The position numbers were made by a program, and so were the translations under genes. A stretch of DNA of 64,000 bases. Origin: Granulicella arctica. GTDB taxonomy: Bacteria; Acidobacteriota; Terriglobia; Terriglobales; Acidobacteriaceae. Of this stretch, positions 25,534-34,118 are shown in pieces. Within the stretch, counting starts at the first letter, position 1, and every line of letters starts with the position of its first letter. The DNA is taken from positions 3,534,001 through 3,598,000 of the forward strand of contig NZ_JAGTUT010000001.1 in assembly GCF_025685605.1 (NCBI RefSeq), in the 5' to 3' direction. The notes beneath the pieces are model-generated. The model saw only the letters and a program-made list of their open reading frames with translations, was not told the origin of the DNA and did no database searches.

Positions 25534-27402
25534 TCAGGAGGGGTCCTCTAATGAGGTGGTCTGGGTACCAGGGTCTTCCTCGGCAACCCGAGACGATTCG
25601 ACGTCGATTCCGATGAGGCGGAGGATGGCGAGGGCGTTTGAGGTGGGGTTGACGCCGGGTTTGAGGCGGTAGTCGAAGGCGAGGGGGTCGGCGGGATCGG
25701 GGCTTGCCATGTGGAGGTTGACGGCGTGCAACGTGGGCTCGGCAGCCATCTCGGTAAGGGTGAGGTCGTGGGTGGATAGGGCGCCGATGGCGTTGTTGCG
25801 GAGGAGGGCGGTGGCGACGGCCTGGGCGGCGATGCGGCGGTCGAGGGAGTTGGTGCCGCTGAAGATCTCGTCGATGAGGAAGAGGATGGGGCGCGGCTGA
25901 GCGGACGCCTGGAGGATGGCGTGGAGGCGCTCGACCTCGGCGAGGAACTTGGACTTGCCCTCGGCGAGCGAGTCGGTGAGGGCGATGGAGGCGCCGATAG
26001 TGAGGGGCGAGAGGCGAGCGGCGGTGGCGCGAATGGGTGCTCCGGCGGCGGCGAGGACGGCGTTGAGGCCGATGGCGCGGAGGAGTGTGGATTTGCCAGC
26101 CATGTTGGAGCCACTGATGAGATAGAGGCTGGTGATTCCGTTGAGGGCTATGTCGTTGGTAACGGCGTCGTGTGGAAGCAGGGGGTGGGCGAGGGCGGTG
26201 GCTTCGAAGGTGGCGGTGCCGGTGGGGAGGATCTCCGGGTAGATGTTTTCGGGGTGCTCGTAGGCGTAGGTGGCTAGGGCGTTGAGGGATTCGAACTCGG
26301 CCCAGGCCGCGAGCCACTGCTTCATGGCGGCGGCGTTCTGACGCTTCCATTTGGCGATGGAGATGGCGGCGTGGGTGCCGACGGAGAGGAAGAGCGAGAG
26401 GACGAGGGAGATGTTCTTGGTGCGCTGCTCAACGACGGTGAACTGGCGCTGCATCTGGGCGAGGAGCGGGACGGCGTTGCTGGGCTCCCGGGAGCGTCGT
26501 TGGAGGGCGACGAGGCGTAGGGCGGTGAACGGCTCGGCCTGGAGGAGAGCGAGACCGTCGCGGAACATCTCCATCTGATTTGCAAGGCGCGAGGAGGCAT
26601 CGAGGACAGGAACGACGCGTTTACGGATGGAGAGGGCGATGGCGGACTGGATGGCTAGGACGGCGAGAATGTTCAGCCGGAGAATGGACCAGGGAGCGAG
26701 ATTCAGGACGCCTGCGAGGGTGAGGAGGAGGTAGGTGGAGGTGGTCGCGAGGAGAGCGATGCGATAGGCGGGATGGAAGAGGGGCGGCGGCTCGTCGAGC
26801 CACTGGTCGAAGAAGTCGGCGGGGACCTGCTGGAACTCCGTAACGCCGAGGAGGTGGATCTGTTCGCGAAGGGTGTTGCGGGGGACTAGCTGCTCGATGG
26901 CCTGCTGCCGCTCGATGGTCGCTTCGCGATCTGGTGAGTGGAGGAGGTCGTTCGCGAGTCCACGTTGACCTACTCCGGTGCGAACGGTGGCGAGAAGGCC
27001 AAACAGGGAGTCAGGCCCAAGAATGGCAAGGTCATGGTCGTAGAGGTGTGCGGCTGTGCGGAAGATTTCGCCAGTATGTCCGGACTGGGGGTTCTGTCCG
27101 GCGACTCGAAGAGATGCCGACCTATATAAGCTAACAAGTCTTCTCTTTTGAGCAATTTGCCGACCTATTAAGAAGTATCGGTATAAGTAAATGGCAATCG
27201 CAGAGGTTAGTATTGCCAGGGGCCAGGCTGGAAGAAGGGATCGCAGGTAGAGAACGAAATTTGCCGTCGCCAAACCAACTAGAACGAATAATATGCGCCA
27301 AATTAATGATGTTTTAGATTGAGATGTCGCAAGTTCGCTTTCGAGGCTGGCGAGGCGATCGGTATAGAAGATCTCAGCGGGGGCGGTAGGGGTGTGCGTC
27401 AT
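25534..27402 (-). CDS. Membrane-anchored MutS-family ATPase
   Basis: A 622-residue protein. The C-terminal third is the MutS ATPase: Walker A ISGSNMAGKSTLLRAIG, a MutS-type SIALTDSLAEGKSKF signature, Walker B PILFLIDEIFSGTNS, and ALSTHDLTL. A helical MutS core precedes it. Unlike MutS or MutS2, it has no mismatch-binding domain and no Smr domain. It has two pairs of hydrophobic helices instead (about residues 30-75 and 215-262), so it should sit in the membrane. Similar proteins of unknown role occur in other phyla. The first 250 bases of the gene are visibly richer in A+T than the rest. Confidence 0.88.
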   Translation of the reverse strand: MTHTPTAPAEIFYTDRLASLESELATSQSKTSLIWRILFVLVGLATANFVLYLRSLLPAWPLAILTSAIAIYLYRYFLIGRQIAQKRRLVSLYRSASLRVAGQNPQSGHTGEIFRTAAHLYDHDLAILGPDSLFGLLATVRTGVGQRGLANDLLHSPDREATIERQQAIEQLVPRNTLREQIHLLGVTEFQQVPADFFDQWLDEPPPLFHPAYRIALLATTSTYLLLTLAGVLNLAPWSILRLNILAVLAIQSAIALSIRKRVVPVLDASSRLANQMEMFRDGLALLQAEPFTALRLVALQRRSREPSNAVPLLAQMQRQFTVVEQRTKNISLVLSLFLSVGTHAAISIAKWKRQNAAAMKQWLAAWAEFESLNALATYAYEHPENIYPEILPTGTATFEATALAHPLLPHDAVTNDIALNGITSLYLISGSNMAGKSTLLRAIGLNAVLAAAGAPIRATAARLSPLTIGASIALTDSLAEGKSKFLAEVERLHAILQASAQPRPILFLIDEIFSGTNSLDRRIAAQAVATALLRNNAIGALSTHDLTLTEMAAEPTLHAVNLHMASPDPADPLAFDYRLKPGVNPTSNALAILRLIGIDVESSRVAEEDPGTQTTSLEDPS

Positions 27403-27444
27403 GGACTGGAGTTCAGCATACCTGCGATGGTAGACTCAACGAGT

Positions 27445-27537
27445 GCCGGGTCCTACGCGACGTAATCCCGCCAACCCCGCCAGGTCCGGAAGGAAGCAAC
27501 GGTAACGGGCTAGTATGGGCGCAGTAGGAGCCCCGGC
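27445..27537 (+). ncRNA. ffs: Signal recognition particle RNA (4.5S-type)
   Basis: About 93 nt. The conserved domain-IV hairpin contains CAGGTCCGGAAGGAAGCAAC (27481-27500), the Ffh-binding apex found in bacterial SRP RNAs. The 5' strand GCCGGGTCCTACGCG (27445-27459) pairs with the 3' strand CGCAGTAGGAGCCCCGGC (27520-27537) to close the long hairpin. It is divergent from the MutS-like gene, with 42 bp between them; TAGACT at 27431 is a weak -10 candidate. The last 19 nt are also the first unit of a tandem array that continues to about 27857. Confidence 0.93.
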
Positions 27538-27857
27538 ATTAATCCTTCCTCACGCCAGTTCATTCGCGGTTACGCAATGGCGCAGTAGGAGCCCCGGCGT
27601 TAGATCCTTCCTCACGCCGATTTGTTCGCGATTACGCAATGGCGCAGTAGGAGCCCCGGCATTAATCCTTCGCTCACGCCGATTGTTCGCGATTACGCGA
27701 TGGCGCAGTAGGAGCACCGGCACTAATCCTTCCTCGCGCCGCTTTATTCGCGATTACGCGATGGCGCAGTAGAAGTCCCGGCACTAATCCTTCCTCACGC
27801 CGCTTTATTCGCGATGACGCGATGGCGCAGTAGGAGCCCCGGTACTAATCTTTTCTT
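27519..27857 (+). repeat. Tandem array of about 61-bp units derived from the SRP RNA 3' end
   Basis: Units start at 27519, 27580, 27642, 27703, 27764 and 27825 (spacing 61, 62, 61, 61, 61). Each opens with GCGCAGTAGGAGCCCCGGC or a close variant, then (A/C)TAATCCTTCCTCACGCC and TTCGCGATTACGCGATG. The first 19 bases of unit 1 are the 3' strand of the SRP RNA. Units 4 and 5 carry a few changes in that part, and the last unit is partial, ending in TCTTTTCTTC. The units abut with no unique spacers, so this is not a CRISPR array. Confidence 0.9.
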
Positions 27858-28086
27858 CAGGGCCACTTCATCCTACAAAGTGATGAGGCATTGCAGTTGA
27901 CCTGCGAGGCTTTGAGGCGCGGTCACACTCCTCTCTAAATCTATAAGCTGCTGCCGCTGGTGCAGTTTCTAGTGACAGTTTTGCGTCTCCAGACGAGAAT
28001 GGGCGTCTGTATGTGTGAGCGTTCCTTTGTAATAGTTTTGTATTCTGGTGAGATGTCGGTAGGATTTGGCGTAACGAGGTAATCCT
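27858..28086. other. Intergenic region between the tandem array and fabH
   Basis: About 229 bp in which I see no gene and no clear RNA. GAGGT at 28076-28080 serves as the ribosome-binding site for the TTG at 28087. Confidence 0.4.
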
Positions 28087-29103
28087 TTGAGTTTGAAGTT
28101 GAGACCGCAGATGCGGTCAGGAGCAAAGATAAGTTCGATCGGGGTGTATGTACCGCCGAAACTTTTGACGAATGCCGATCTTGAGAAGATGGTGGCTACG
28201 AATGATGAGTGGATCGTTGAACGGACGGGGATTCACCAGCGGCACATTGTCGAACCTGGGGTGGCGACGAGTGACCTGGCGGCAGAGGCGGCGCGCTGTT
28301 GCCTGAAGCGGCGTGGGATCGAGGCCAGCGAGGTCGAGATGATCATCGTGGCGACGGTGACGCCGGACATGATGTTTCCGGCTACGGCCTGCCTGGTTCA
28401 GGAAAAGATCGGTGCCACCGGCGCGTGGGGATTCGATCTTTCGGCGGCGTGCTCAGGGTTCATCTATGCGCTGCAGCTTGGGGCAAAGCTGATCGAGTCG
28501 GGTGTGCATAAGAAGGTGATGGTGATTGGGGCCGATGTGATGAGTTCGATTCTGGACTACACAGACCGGTCGACCTGCATCCTTTTCGGAGATGGGGCCG
28601 GGGCTGTTCTGCTTGAACCAACCGAAGAGGGCGAGATCGGCTTTGTGGACTTTGTACACGAGATCGATGGTTCCGGGGGATCTTCGCTGTACATGCCTGG
28701 CGGCGGAAGTCTGCACCCTTCGACTGCTGAGACAGTGGCGGCGAAGATGCATTTTGTGCACCAGGAGGGCGGGGCAGTGTTCAAGGTGGCCGTGCGGAAG
28801 ATGGCGGAGTTGAGCGAGACGCTGCTGACCCGGAACGAGCTTACGGCTGCGGATCTCGACTGCTTTATCCCGCATCAGGCGAATCGGCGGATTATCCAGG
28901 CGACGGCGGAACGGCTTGGCTTGCCCGAGGATAAGGTCGTGATCAACATTGGAGAGTACGGCAATACGACGGCGGGAACGATCCCGCTGGCGATGAACAC
29001 GGCACTTGACCGGGATCGGTTGCACAAGGGCGATACGGTCTTGCTGGCCTCCTTCGGCGGCGGATTTACAGTGGGGACGACGCTTCTGCGCTGGGAGATG
29101 TAA
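28087..29103 (+). CDS. fabH: Beta-ketoacyl-ACP synthase III
   Basis: Starts fatty-acid synthesis by condensing acetyl-CoA (or a branched starter) with malonyl-ACP. The catalytic triad is complete: Cys122 in [11 protein letters not shown], His in [10 protein letters not shown], and Asn in [13 protein letters not shown]. The 338-residue length is normal. The TTG at 28087 has GAGGT 6 bp upstream. An ATG at 28111 ([16 protein letters not shown]) is the alternative and would begin closer to the usual FabH N-terminus. The gene stands alone; plsX and the rest of the fab cluster are not here. Confidence 0.95.
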   Translation: MSLKLRPQMRSGAKISSIGVYVPPKLLTNADLEKMVATNDEWIVERTGIHQRHIVEPGVATSDLAAEAARCCLKRRGIEASEVEMIIVATVTPDMMFPATACLVQEKIGATGAWGFDLSAACSGFIYALQLGAKLIESGVHKKVMVIGADVMSSILDYTDRSTCILFGDGAGAVLLEPTEEGEIGFVDFVHEIDGSGGSSLYMPGGGSLHPSTAETVAAKMHFVHQEGGAVFKVAVRKMAELSETLLTRNELTAADLDCFIPHQANRRIIQATAERLGLPEDKVVINIGEYGNTTAGTIPLAMNTALDRDRLHKGDTVLLASFGGGFTVGTTLLRWEM

Positions 29104-29191
29104 GCGGCTTCGCTAAAGGGGAACGGAAGGTAGTTACGCTGCGTAGAGGTGAACACGGGCCAAGTAGATTCGGAGATTTCAGGAGGCGGGC

Positions 29192-29872
29192 ATGGCGCAC
29201 GATCCGATCTGGATGAGGGTGTTTCTCGGGGTTCATATAGCGGCGGGGGCTTCGTCATTTCTGCTGGCTCCGGTTGCTTTGGCTACGGCAAAGGGTGGCA
29301 AGGCGCATCGACGTTGGGGAATGGTCTACCTGTGGTCCATGGGGATCGTCGCGGCGACCGCTCTGCCGATGGCGCTGTATCGACCGGTGCTGTTTCTCGC
29401 GCTGGTGGCGGTATTCAGCTTCTACGCAGCGTTCTCCGGGTATCGCGTGACAAAGCTGAAGGCGCTGGTGCGGGGTGGGTCTGCACAGCCAGTCGACTGG
29501 ATCGCGGGACTTGTGACTCTCTGCTCGAGTGCGGCGCTTGCTGGGCTGGGTGCATTCAAGCCGGCGGCGGTGCAGAACCTGGGGATTGTCGCAATCGTGT
29601 TCGGTTTTCTCGGAATGAGGTTAGCGGGGTCGCAACTCTGGTCGTTTGTACGGAAGCCTTCCGAGAAGATGTTCTGGTGGTACTCGCACCTTGGCAACAT
29701 GATTGGGAGCTATATCGCGGCCTGGACAGCATTCTCTGTGGTGACTCTGCCGCATTTGATCCCGGGCGGGATCTACCTTTGGCTCTGGCCCACGGCGATT
29801 GGGGTTCCGGCTATTGTTTTGACGACGGGATACTACAAGCGGAAGTTCGCGCCGAGGGCTGTTGTGGCCTAA
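29192..29872 (+). CDS. DUF2306-like multi-pass membrane protein
   Basis: A 226-residue protein with about seven hydrophobic helices. The N-terminal VHIAAGASSFLLAPVALATAKGGKAHRRWGMVY resembles the HIxxGxxxLxxGPxxxxxxKGxxxHRxxGxxY pattern of DUF2306 and related predicted membrane proteins of unknown role. A His in the first helix and the HRRWG loop are the most conserved-looking features. The ribosome-binding site AGGAGGCGGG lies just before the ATG. It follows fabH by 88 bp on the same strand. There is no functional evidence. Confidence 0.7.
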   Translation: MAHDPIWMRVFLGVHIAAGASSFLLAPVALATAKGGKAHRRWGMVYLWSMGIVAATALPMALYRPVLFLALVAVFSFYAAFSGYRVTKLKALVRGGSAQPVDWIAGLVTLCSSAALAGLGAFKPAAVQNLGIVAIVFGFLGMRLAGSQLWSFVRKPSEKMFWWYSHLGNMIGSYIAAWTAFSVVTLPHLIPGGIYLWLWPTAIGVPAIVLTTGYYKRKFAPRAVVA

Positions 29873-29971
29873 AACTGAAGGCTACCGCGGCTTTGCGCGG
29901 AGGAACGCGGATTCAGAGACGATCGATCCTTTGGAATTCTTATGGCAGCGGACTGGAAATACTCTCAGTGC

Positions 29972-30100
29972 GCCGGCAGAATACTGTACTAAGTCACCTG
30001 TTTAGTGGACTTTGCCTACAACTCCCCTGTAATGAATACTTTAAGGTGACTTGTAGCGCTAAGTCGCTGACGTTGAAGGGCTTAGGACTTCACCGGATTT
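29972..30100 (-). repeat. 129-bp interspersed repeat, copy D (inverted)
   Basis: Read on the minus strand, this aligns without gaps over 129 bp with 59004-59132. Shared blocks include CGGTGAAGTCCTAAGC, AAAGTATTCATT, ACAGGTGACTTAG and TATTCTGCCGGC. It fills most of the space between the DUF2306-like gene and the convergent DedA-like gene, so it may also act as a 3'-end structure. Confidence 0.8.
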
Positions 30101-30118
30101 GAAAAAGGCGTCATCTTC

Positions 30119-30820
30119 TCAGGCCTGGGCGGGGTTTTTGCGCTGGATGCCCATCGAGCGCGAGGTCTTGTAGAGCTTGTAGAAGGCGATGGCGCAGCTG
30201 ATGAGGATGGCCGACCAGAGGACGACGAGGATGGTCGTTGCCCACTTTTCGGTGAAGTGGTTCCAGAAGCGAAGGACCTGTCTGCCGTACTCGACGCCCA
30301 GCCATGCCGCGGCGGAGTGACGGAGGCCGCGGCTGATGGTGAAGGTGGTGAGGAACTTGCGCCTGGACATCTTGAGGGCTCCGGCGGCAAGGACGAAGGG
30401 GCTGAGCGGCATGGGCGGTGGCAGGATGGCGGGGAGTGCTACGGCGAGGATGGCATGGTTCTCCATCCATCCGCAGACGCGCTTGAAGATGCGGGGTGGC
30501 ACGTTCTTCTCAAGAAAGGCCATGCCGCCGGAGTGACCCACCTGGTAGCTGAGATAGCCGCCAATGGCGGAGCCGGCTGTCGCGAGCGCCACGAGCAGGA
30601 TCAGGTTGGAGTGCTGCGCGGCGAGCACGATGATCATGATGTCGGTGATGCCGGGGAGCGGCAGGGGGACGAAGGAGGAGTCCACGACGGAGACGAGGAA
30701 GACACCGAAGATGCCGAAGTGGATGAAGAGATGGAGAAGCTTGTTGGGGTGGTGCGCCACGGGAGCGAGAGCCTCAACTGCGCTGGAGGCGATGGATCGT
30801 GCAGTAAGGATGAGGCTCAT
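30119..30820 (-). CDS. DedA/VTT-domain membrane protein
   Basis: A 233-residue inner-membrane protein of the DedA (SNARE-associated/VTT) type. Characterised relatives are lipid scramblases or flippases. Signature pieces are FLVSVVDSSFVPLPLPGITDIMIIVLA near residue 40, GSAIGGYLSYQVGHSGG near 82, and the re-entrant loop ALPAILPPPMPLSPFVLAAGALKM near 125. A C-terminal helix ends the protein. The Arg usually seen in the last motif (GRxxR) appears here as SRGLRHSAAAWLG. It faces the repeat at 29972-30100. Confidence 0.88.
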   Translation of the reverse strand: MSLILTARSIASSAVEALAPVAHHPNKLLHLFIHFGIFGVFLVSVVDSSFVPLPLPGITDIMIIVLAAQHSNLILLVALATAGSAIGGYLSYQVGHSGGMAFLEKNVPPRIFKRVCGWMENHAILAVALPAILPPPMPLSPFVLAAGALKMSRRKFLTTFTISRGLRHSAAAWLGVEYGRQVLRFWNHFTEKWATTILVVLWSAILISCAIAFYKLYKTSRSMGIQRKNPAQA

Positions 30821-30953
30821 GGTGGATAAGACGTGAGTTAGAGGCTGGAAGTCGCGTTATTTGATTTTATGGCGATCTAGAGGGAGGCCTAATCCCGATA
30901 AGAGCGGATAAACCGATCCAATCTTGGATGAGGCTGGTGTATGTCGCCGGGTG

Positions 30954-31814
30954 CTAGAGGAAGTTCAAGGGGCCTAGCGGGGGCAGCGCGTTGATTTCGG
31001 CGGCGTAGGTGCGGAAGAGATTGACGGCTTCGATGCAGGGTTTGGTCAGGGTGTAGTGGATGTTTCGGGTGAGGTAGTGGTGGATAGTCGTTGGGGTCAG
31101 GGGTATGCGGGGAGTCCACTCGGCTACGAGAGCTTCGGTGTTGAGGAGACCGGCGTCGCGGGAGTGTTGGAGGTCCTGGACGAGCTGGGTCGGGGTGATG
31201 CCTGTTTTGGGCAGGGCCTCGGGGCGGACGGCCCAGACAGCGGCTACCCAAGGGAGTTGGGTGCGGGTGTGCCACTCGTGGGCGAGGTCGAACCATTGGC
31301 AGGGTCCGGCGGACTGCTCGATCTCGTCGCGGGCTTCGAGGGCGAGCAAGGCCGGGTCGCCGATGAGGAGGGCGGCGTCGGCTTGCTGAAGCATGGCGAT
31401 GGGATCGGCAGCGGCGGGAACGAAAGCCGGGTCGGTGCCGAGGAACTTGCGGAAGAGAACCTGGGTGTAGGCGAGGGAGCTGCGGGAGGCGGTGTCAGCG
31501 GCTACGGTGCGGACGGTCTCGAGGGTATGTGGAGCCTTAACGATGAGCTGGATGGAACGGACACGGTCGAGTGAGGCGATGGTGCAGCCGGGCACGATGG
31601 CGAGTTCGGGCGTGAGAGCGGCGATGGGGATGAGGCCAAGGTCGGCGCGACCGGAGAGTAGCTCGGCTGCACACAAGGAGGGTTGCGTGTAGTGGAGGTC
31701 GTACCGCTCGGCGAGGTGGGTGTTCGTCGGTGGGTGCTCGAAGTCCCACATGAGGGGAGCGGGATTGAGGAAGTTGATTGCGGCTACGCGGAGCTTCGGT
31801 GAAGAGTGGGACAC
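30954..31814 (-). CDS. mqnA: Menaquinone biosynthesis protein MqnA (chorismate dehydratase)
   Basis: First enzyme of the futalosine route to menaquinone: it dehydrates chorismate to 3-enolpyruvylbenzoate. The 286-residue protein has the periplasmic-binding-protein-like fold of the family: LRVAAINFLNPAPLMWDFE at the start, ELLSGRADLGLIPIAAL near residue 52, and ALLIGDPALLALEA near 150. No signal peptide is present, as expected for a cytoplasmic enzyme. The presence of MqnA predicts the rest of the futalosine pathway elsewhere in the genome instead of the classical Men pathway. Confidence 0.92.
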   Translation of the reverse strand: MSHSSPKLRVAAINFLNPAPLMWDFEHPPTNTHLAERYDLHYTQPSLCAAELLSGRADLGLIPIAALTPELAIVPGCTIASLDRVRSIQLIVKAPHTLETVRTVAADTASRSSLAYTQVLFRKFLGTDPAFVPAAADPIAMLQQADAALLIGDPALLALEARDEIEQSAGPCQWFDLAHEWHTRTQLPWVAAVWAVRPEALPKTGITPTQLVQDLQHSRDAGLLNTEALVAEWTPRIPLTPTTIHHYLTRNIHYTLTKPCIEAVNLFRTYAAEINALPPLGPLNFL

Positions 31815-31854
31815 AGAGGTTAGATGATCCCGGGGCTCGCAGGGTGCGGAACGG

Positions 31855-32367
31855 CTACATGGTGAAGTGATCGGGTATGTCGACGAGTTGCCACTTCTGG
31901 GCGGGGGTCTGCTTCCAGGGAGCTATTACGACGCGGAGGTCGCCGTGGCCGTCGGCGTCGATGGCCGTGAGGACGCCCGACTTGTCGGGTGCCTCGATTT
32001 CGTAGAGGCCGTCGGGAAGTGCGATGAAGTGAAGGCTTTCTGCCTGCTGATTGGTTGGTGTTGAGGGCATCTGGACCAGGGGCCGGGTGGGGGCAGCGGG
32101 CTGAATCTCAAAAGACTTCGCGGTGAAGTAGTTGACCAGCCGCGTGCCTTCTGGCGTGGGTTCGAAGTGCCAGGCCATACACTTCCAGGTTTGGTAGGGG
32201 TAGAGGACGATGGGTTCGCCGTCTTTGTTGCTGGCTTCGCGGGGTCGCAGGAAGAGGCCGTATTGTTGGTTGCGAAGGCCGTGCGAACCTTGCGGCTGCG
32301 CGAGGGTGGGTAACGGCTGAGAGTGGAGAACAGGCATCGCGATGAGTAGAAGAAGCGCGGCGATCAT
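31855..32367 (-). CDS. Secreted protein with a ricin-B-like beta-trefoil fold
   Basis: A 170-residue protein with a short signal peptide (MIAALLLLIAMPVLHS). The mature part has the rhythm of a ricin-type beta-trefoil. The segments TWKCMAWHFEPTPEGTRLVNYFTAKSFEI, LYEIEAPDKSGVLTAID and PAQKWQLVDIPDHF mirror the QxW repeats, although strict QxW is retained only at the end (QKWQLV). Likely a carbohydrate-binding periplasmic or surface protein. It is on the same strand as mqnA, 40 bp before it, but there is no functional link that I can see. Confidence 0.65.
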   Translation of the reverse strand: MIAALLLLIAMPVLHSQPLPTLAQPQGSHGLRNQQYGLFLRPREASNKDGEPIVLYPYQTWKCMAWHFEPTPEGTRLVNYFTAKSFEIQPAAPTRPLVQMPSTPTNQQAESLHFIALPDGLYEIEAPDKSGVLTAIDADGHGDLRVVIAPWKQTPAQKWQLVDIPDHFTM

Positions 32368-32412
32368 GGGTCTGACTATATATCCTGTCTCGCCTGGTTG
32401 CGACCCGGCGCG

Positions 32413-33951
32413 TCAGGAGTGCAGGTGGTACTCAGGGAGTGGATGGTTGTCTTCGGAGGGCGGTGTTTCTGCCGCTTCTACGCGATTACGACCGAGCCGC
32501 TTGGCGCGGTAGAGAGCCTGATCGGAGAGTTCGAGCAAGGTCAGGACGGAGACGTCGGTGGTGGGTGTGGTGCTGGCGACTCCGATGCTGACGCTCTGGC
32601 GTCCGATGGGGCTGCCGGAGTGTTCGATGGAGGCAGACAGGACGGACCTGCGAATGAGGTCGGCTATCGACAGGGCTTCCTCGGCGCTGACACCGGGCAG
32701 GACAGCGGCAAACTCCTCGCCACCGAGACGGAAGAGTTTGGCGGAAGGGCAGCAGAGAAGGGCATCGGCGATGGAGGTAGCGATACGGCGGAGGCAGACG
32801 TCCCCGGCGAGGTGGCCGTAGATATCGTTGTAGGTCTTGAAGAGGTCGACGTCAATGGAGAGGATGGCGAGGTGCTGGCTGGTCGCGTTCGAGCGTAACC
32901 ATTCGGCATTGAGTCGTTCGTCGAAGGCACGGCGGTTGCCTTGACCGGTAAGAGCGTCGATGTTTGCGAGTTCACGGTAACGGGCCTCACTCTTCTCGAG
33001 GGAGGCTAGCAGACGCTGGCGCTGTTCCAGGAGGGCGGCTACAGGAAAACTGGTGAAAAGACCCACGGCCAGAAAGATCTGAACGACGACGATGCGGTGG
33101 AGCATGGTGGAGTTCGGAATCAGCATCAAGGGACCGTGCCCGGTGACGGTGAGCGAGATAGCGGTGCAGGCCATGACGAAGACGGAGAGGACAGCACCAG
33201 GGAAGCCGAGTCGAAAGACGACGAAGAGAAGGGCGGGATATATGGCAAAGATCAGCGGATCGTGGTCGTGGTGGAAGACGACGAAGGTGGCGGTGGCTGG
33301 AATAGCGAGGGAGAGGAGGGTTTTTGGTAGTTGTTTCGGCTGCAGCACGGTGAAGAAGCCGGGGCGCTGCAGGATGTAGACGAGTGGAGCAACGATGGCC
33401 ATGCCAAGGCAGTCGCCGAGATACCAGGTGCGGACCATCTGCCACCAGGGTCCGGTGGTCTGGAAGATCATGAGCCAGAAGGTGCCGAGAAAACTGCAGA
33501 TGAGGGGACCGACGACTACGGCAACAATCAGAAAGCCGACAAGGGGCCTCAGTCGCGAGAGTTTAAAGGGCTGACCGAACCATTGTGTGAGCAGGAGCGA
33601 AGCAAGGATGACCTCGATGGAGTTGGCAACGGAGACGCCGAGTGCCAGTAGGAATCGATCGCCGTAGATCACATCGGCCAAGGTATCGGCGATAAGGCCG
33701 ATGAGGAAAAACCAGGGCCAGATGGCGCGGGGTCGCCGGATGATGATGGCAAAGAGGAGTCCGTTGCTGAACCAGATGGTGGCGACGCCCTCAGAGTGCC
33801 GGGAGAGATCGATGCCAAGCCAGGAGAAGAGGAGCATGACGAGGAAGGTGCCGAGCAACTCGCGCCAGAGGGATAGGGAACGAGCGGGCGGATCGGCATC
33901 CGAGGTCGGGCTTGAATCAAACTCCGCGGTCGTTGGTTGTAGTGGAGTCAT
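32413..33951 (-). CDS. MASE1-type membrane diguanylate cyclase
   Basis: A 512-residue protein. An eight-helix MASE1 sensor occupies about residues 25-315 (VATIWFSNGLLFAIIIRRP, GDCLGMAIVAPLVYIL). The C-terminal GGDEF domain starts at NIDALTGQGNRRAFDE and has the active motif FRLGGEEFAAVLPG. An RxxD inhibitory site five residues before GGEEF is not evident. No EAL domain follows, so it should only make c-di-GMP. It is divergent from dprA, with 167 bp between them. The signal sensed by MASE1 domains is generally unknown. Confidence 0.93.
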   Translation of the reverse strand: MTPLQPTTAEFDSSPTSDADPPARSLSLWRELLGTFLVMLLFSWLGIDLSRHSEGVATIWFSNGLLFAIIIRRPRAIWPWFFLIGLIADTLADVIYGDRFLLALGVSVANSIEVILASLLLTQWFGQPFKLSRLRPLVGFLIVAVVVGPLICSFLGTFWLMIFQTTGPWWQMVRTWYLGDCLGMAIVAPLVYILQRPGFFTVLQPKQLPKTLLSLAIPATATFVVFHHDHDPLIFAIYPALLFVVFRLGFPGAVLSVFVMACTAISLTVTGHGPLMLIPNSTMLHRIVVVQIFLAVGLFTSFPVAALLEQRQRLLASLEKSEARYRELANIDALTGQGNRRAFDERLNAEWLRSNATSQHLAILSIDVDLFKTYNDIYGHLAGDVCLRRIATSIADALLCCPSAKLFRLGGEEFAAVLPGVSAEEALSIADLIRRSVLSASIEHSGSPIGRQSVSIGVASTTPTTDVSVLTLLELSDQALYRAKRLGRNRVEAAETPPSEDNHPLPEYHLHS

Positions 33952-34118
33952 GAGGGATTATCGTAGTGCAAGTTCGCACGGAAGTAACTCTATTTCATGC
34001 GTTCAGCAGAAGCTGATGTTCCGCCTAACTGGCAAATGCTTGACTTGGAACGGAGCGGGGGCTAGGCTCTGCCGTCATCCGGTGAGTATCGGCAGTTCTC
34101 CAGAGAAGGTGGCGACGG

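Noticed and set aside
27519..27857. CRISPR array
   Set aside because: The period of 61 bp is continuous and the whole unit repeats. There are no unique spacers and no cas genes.
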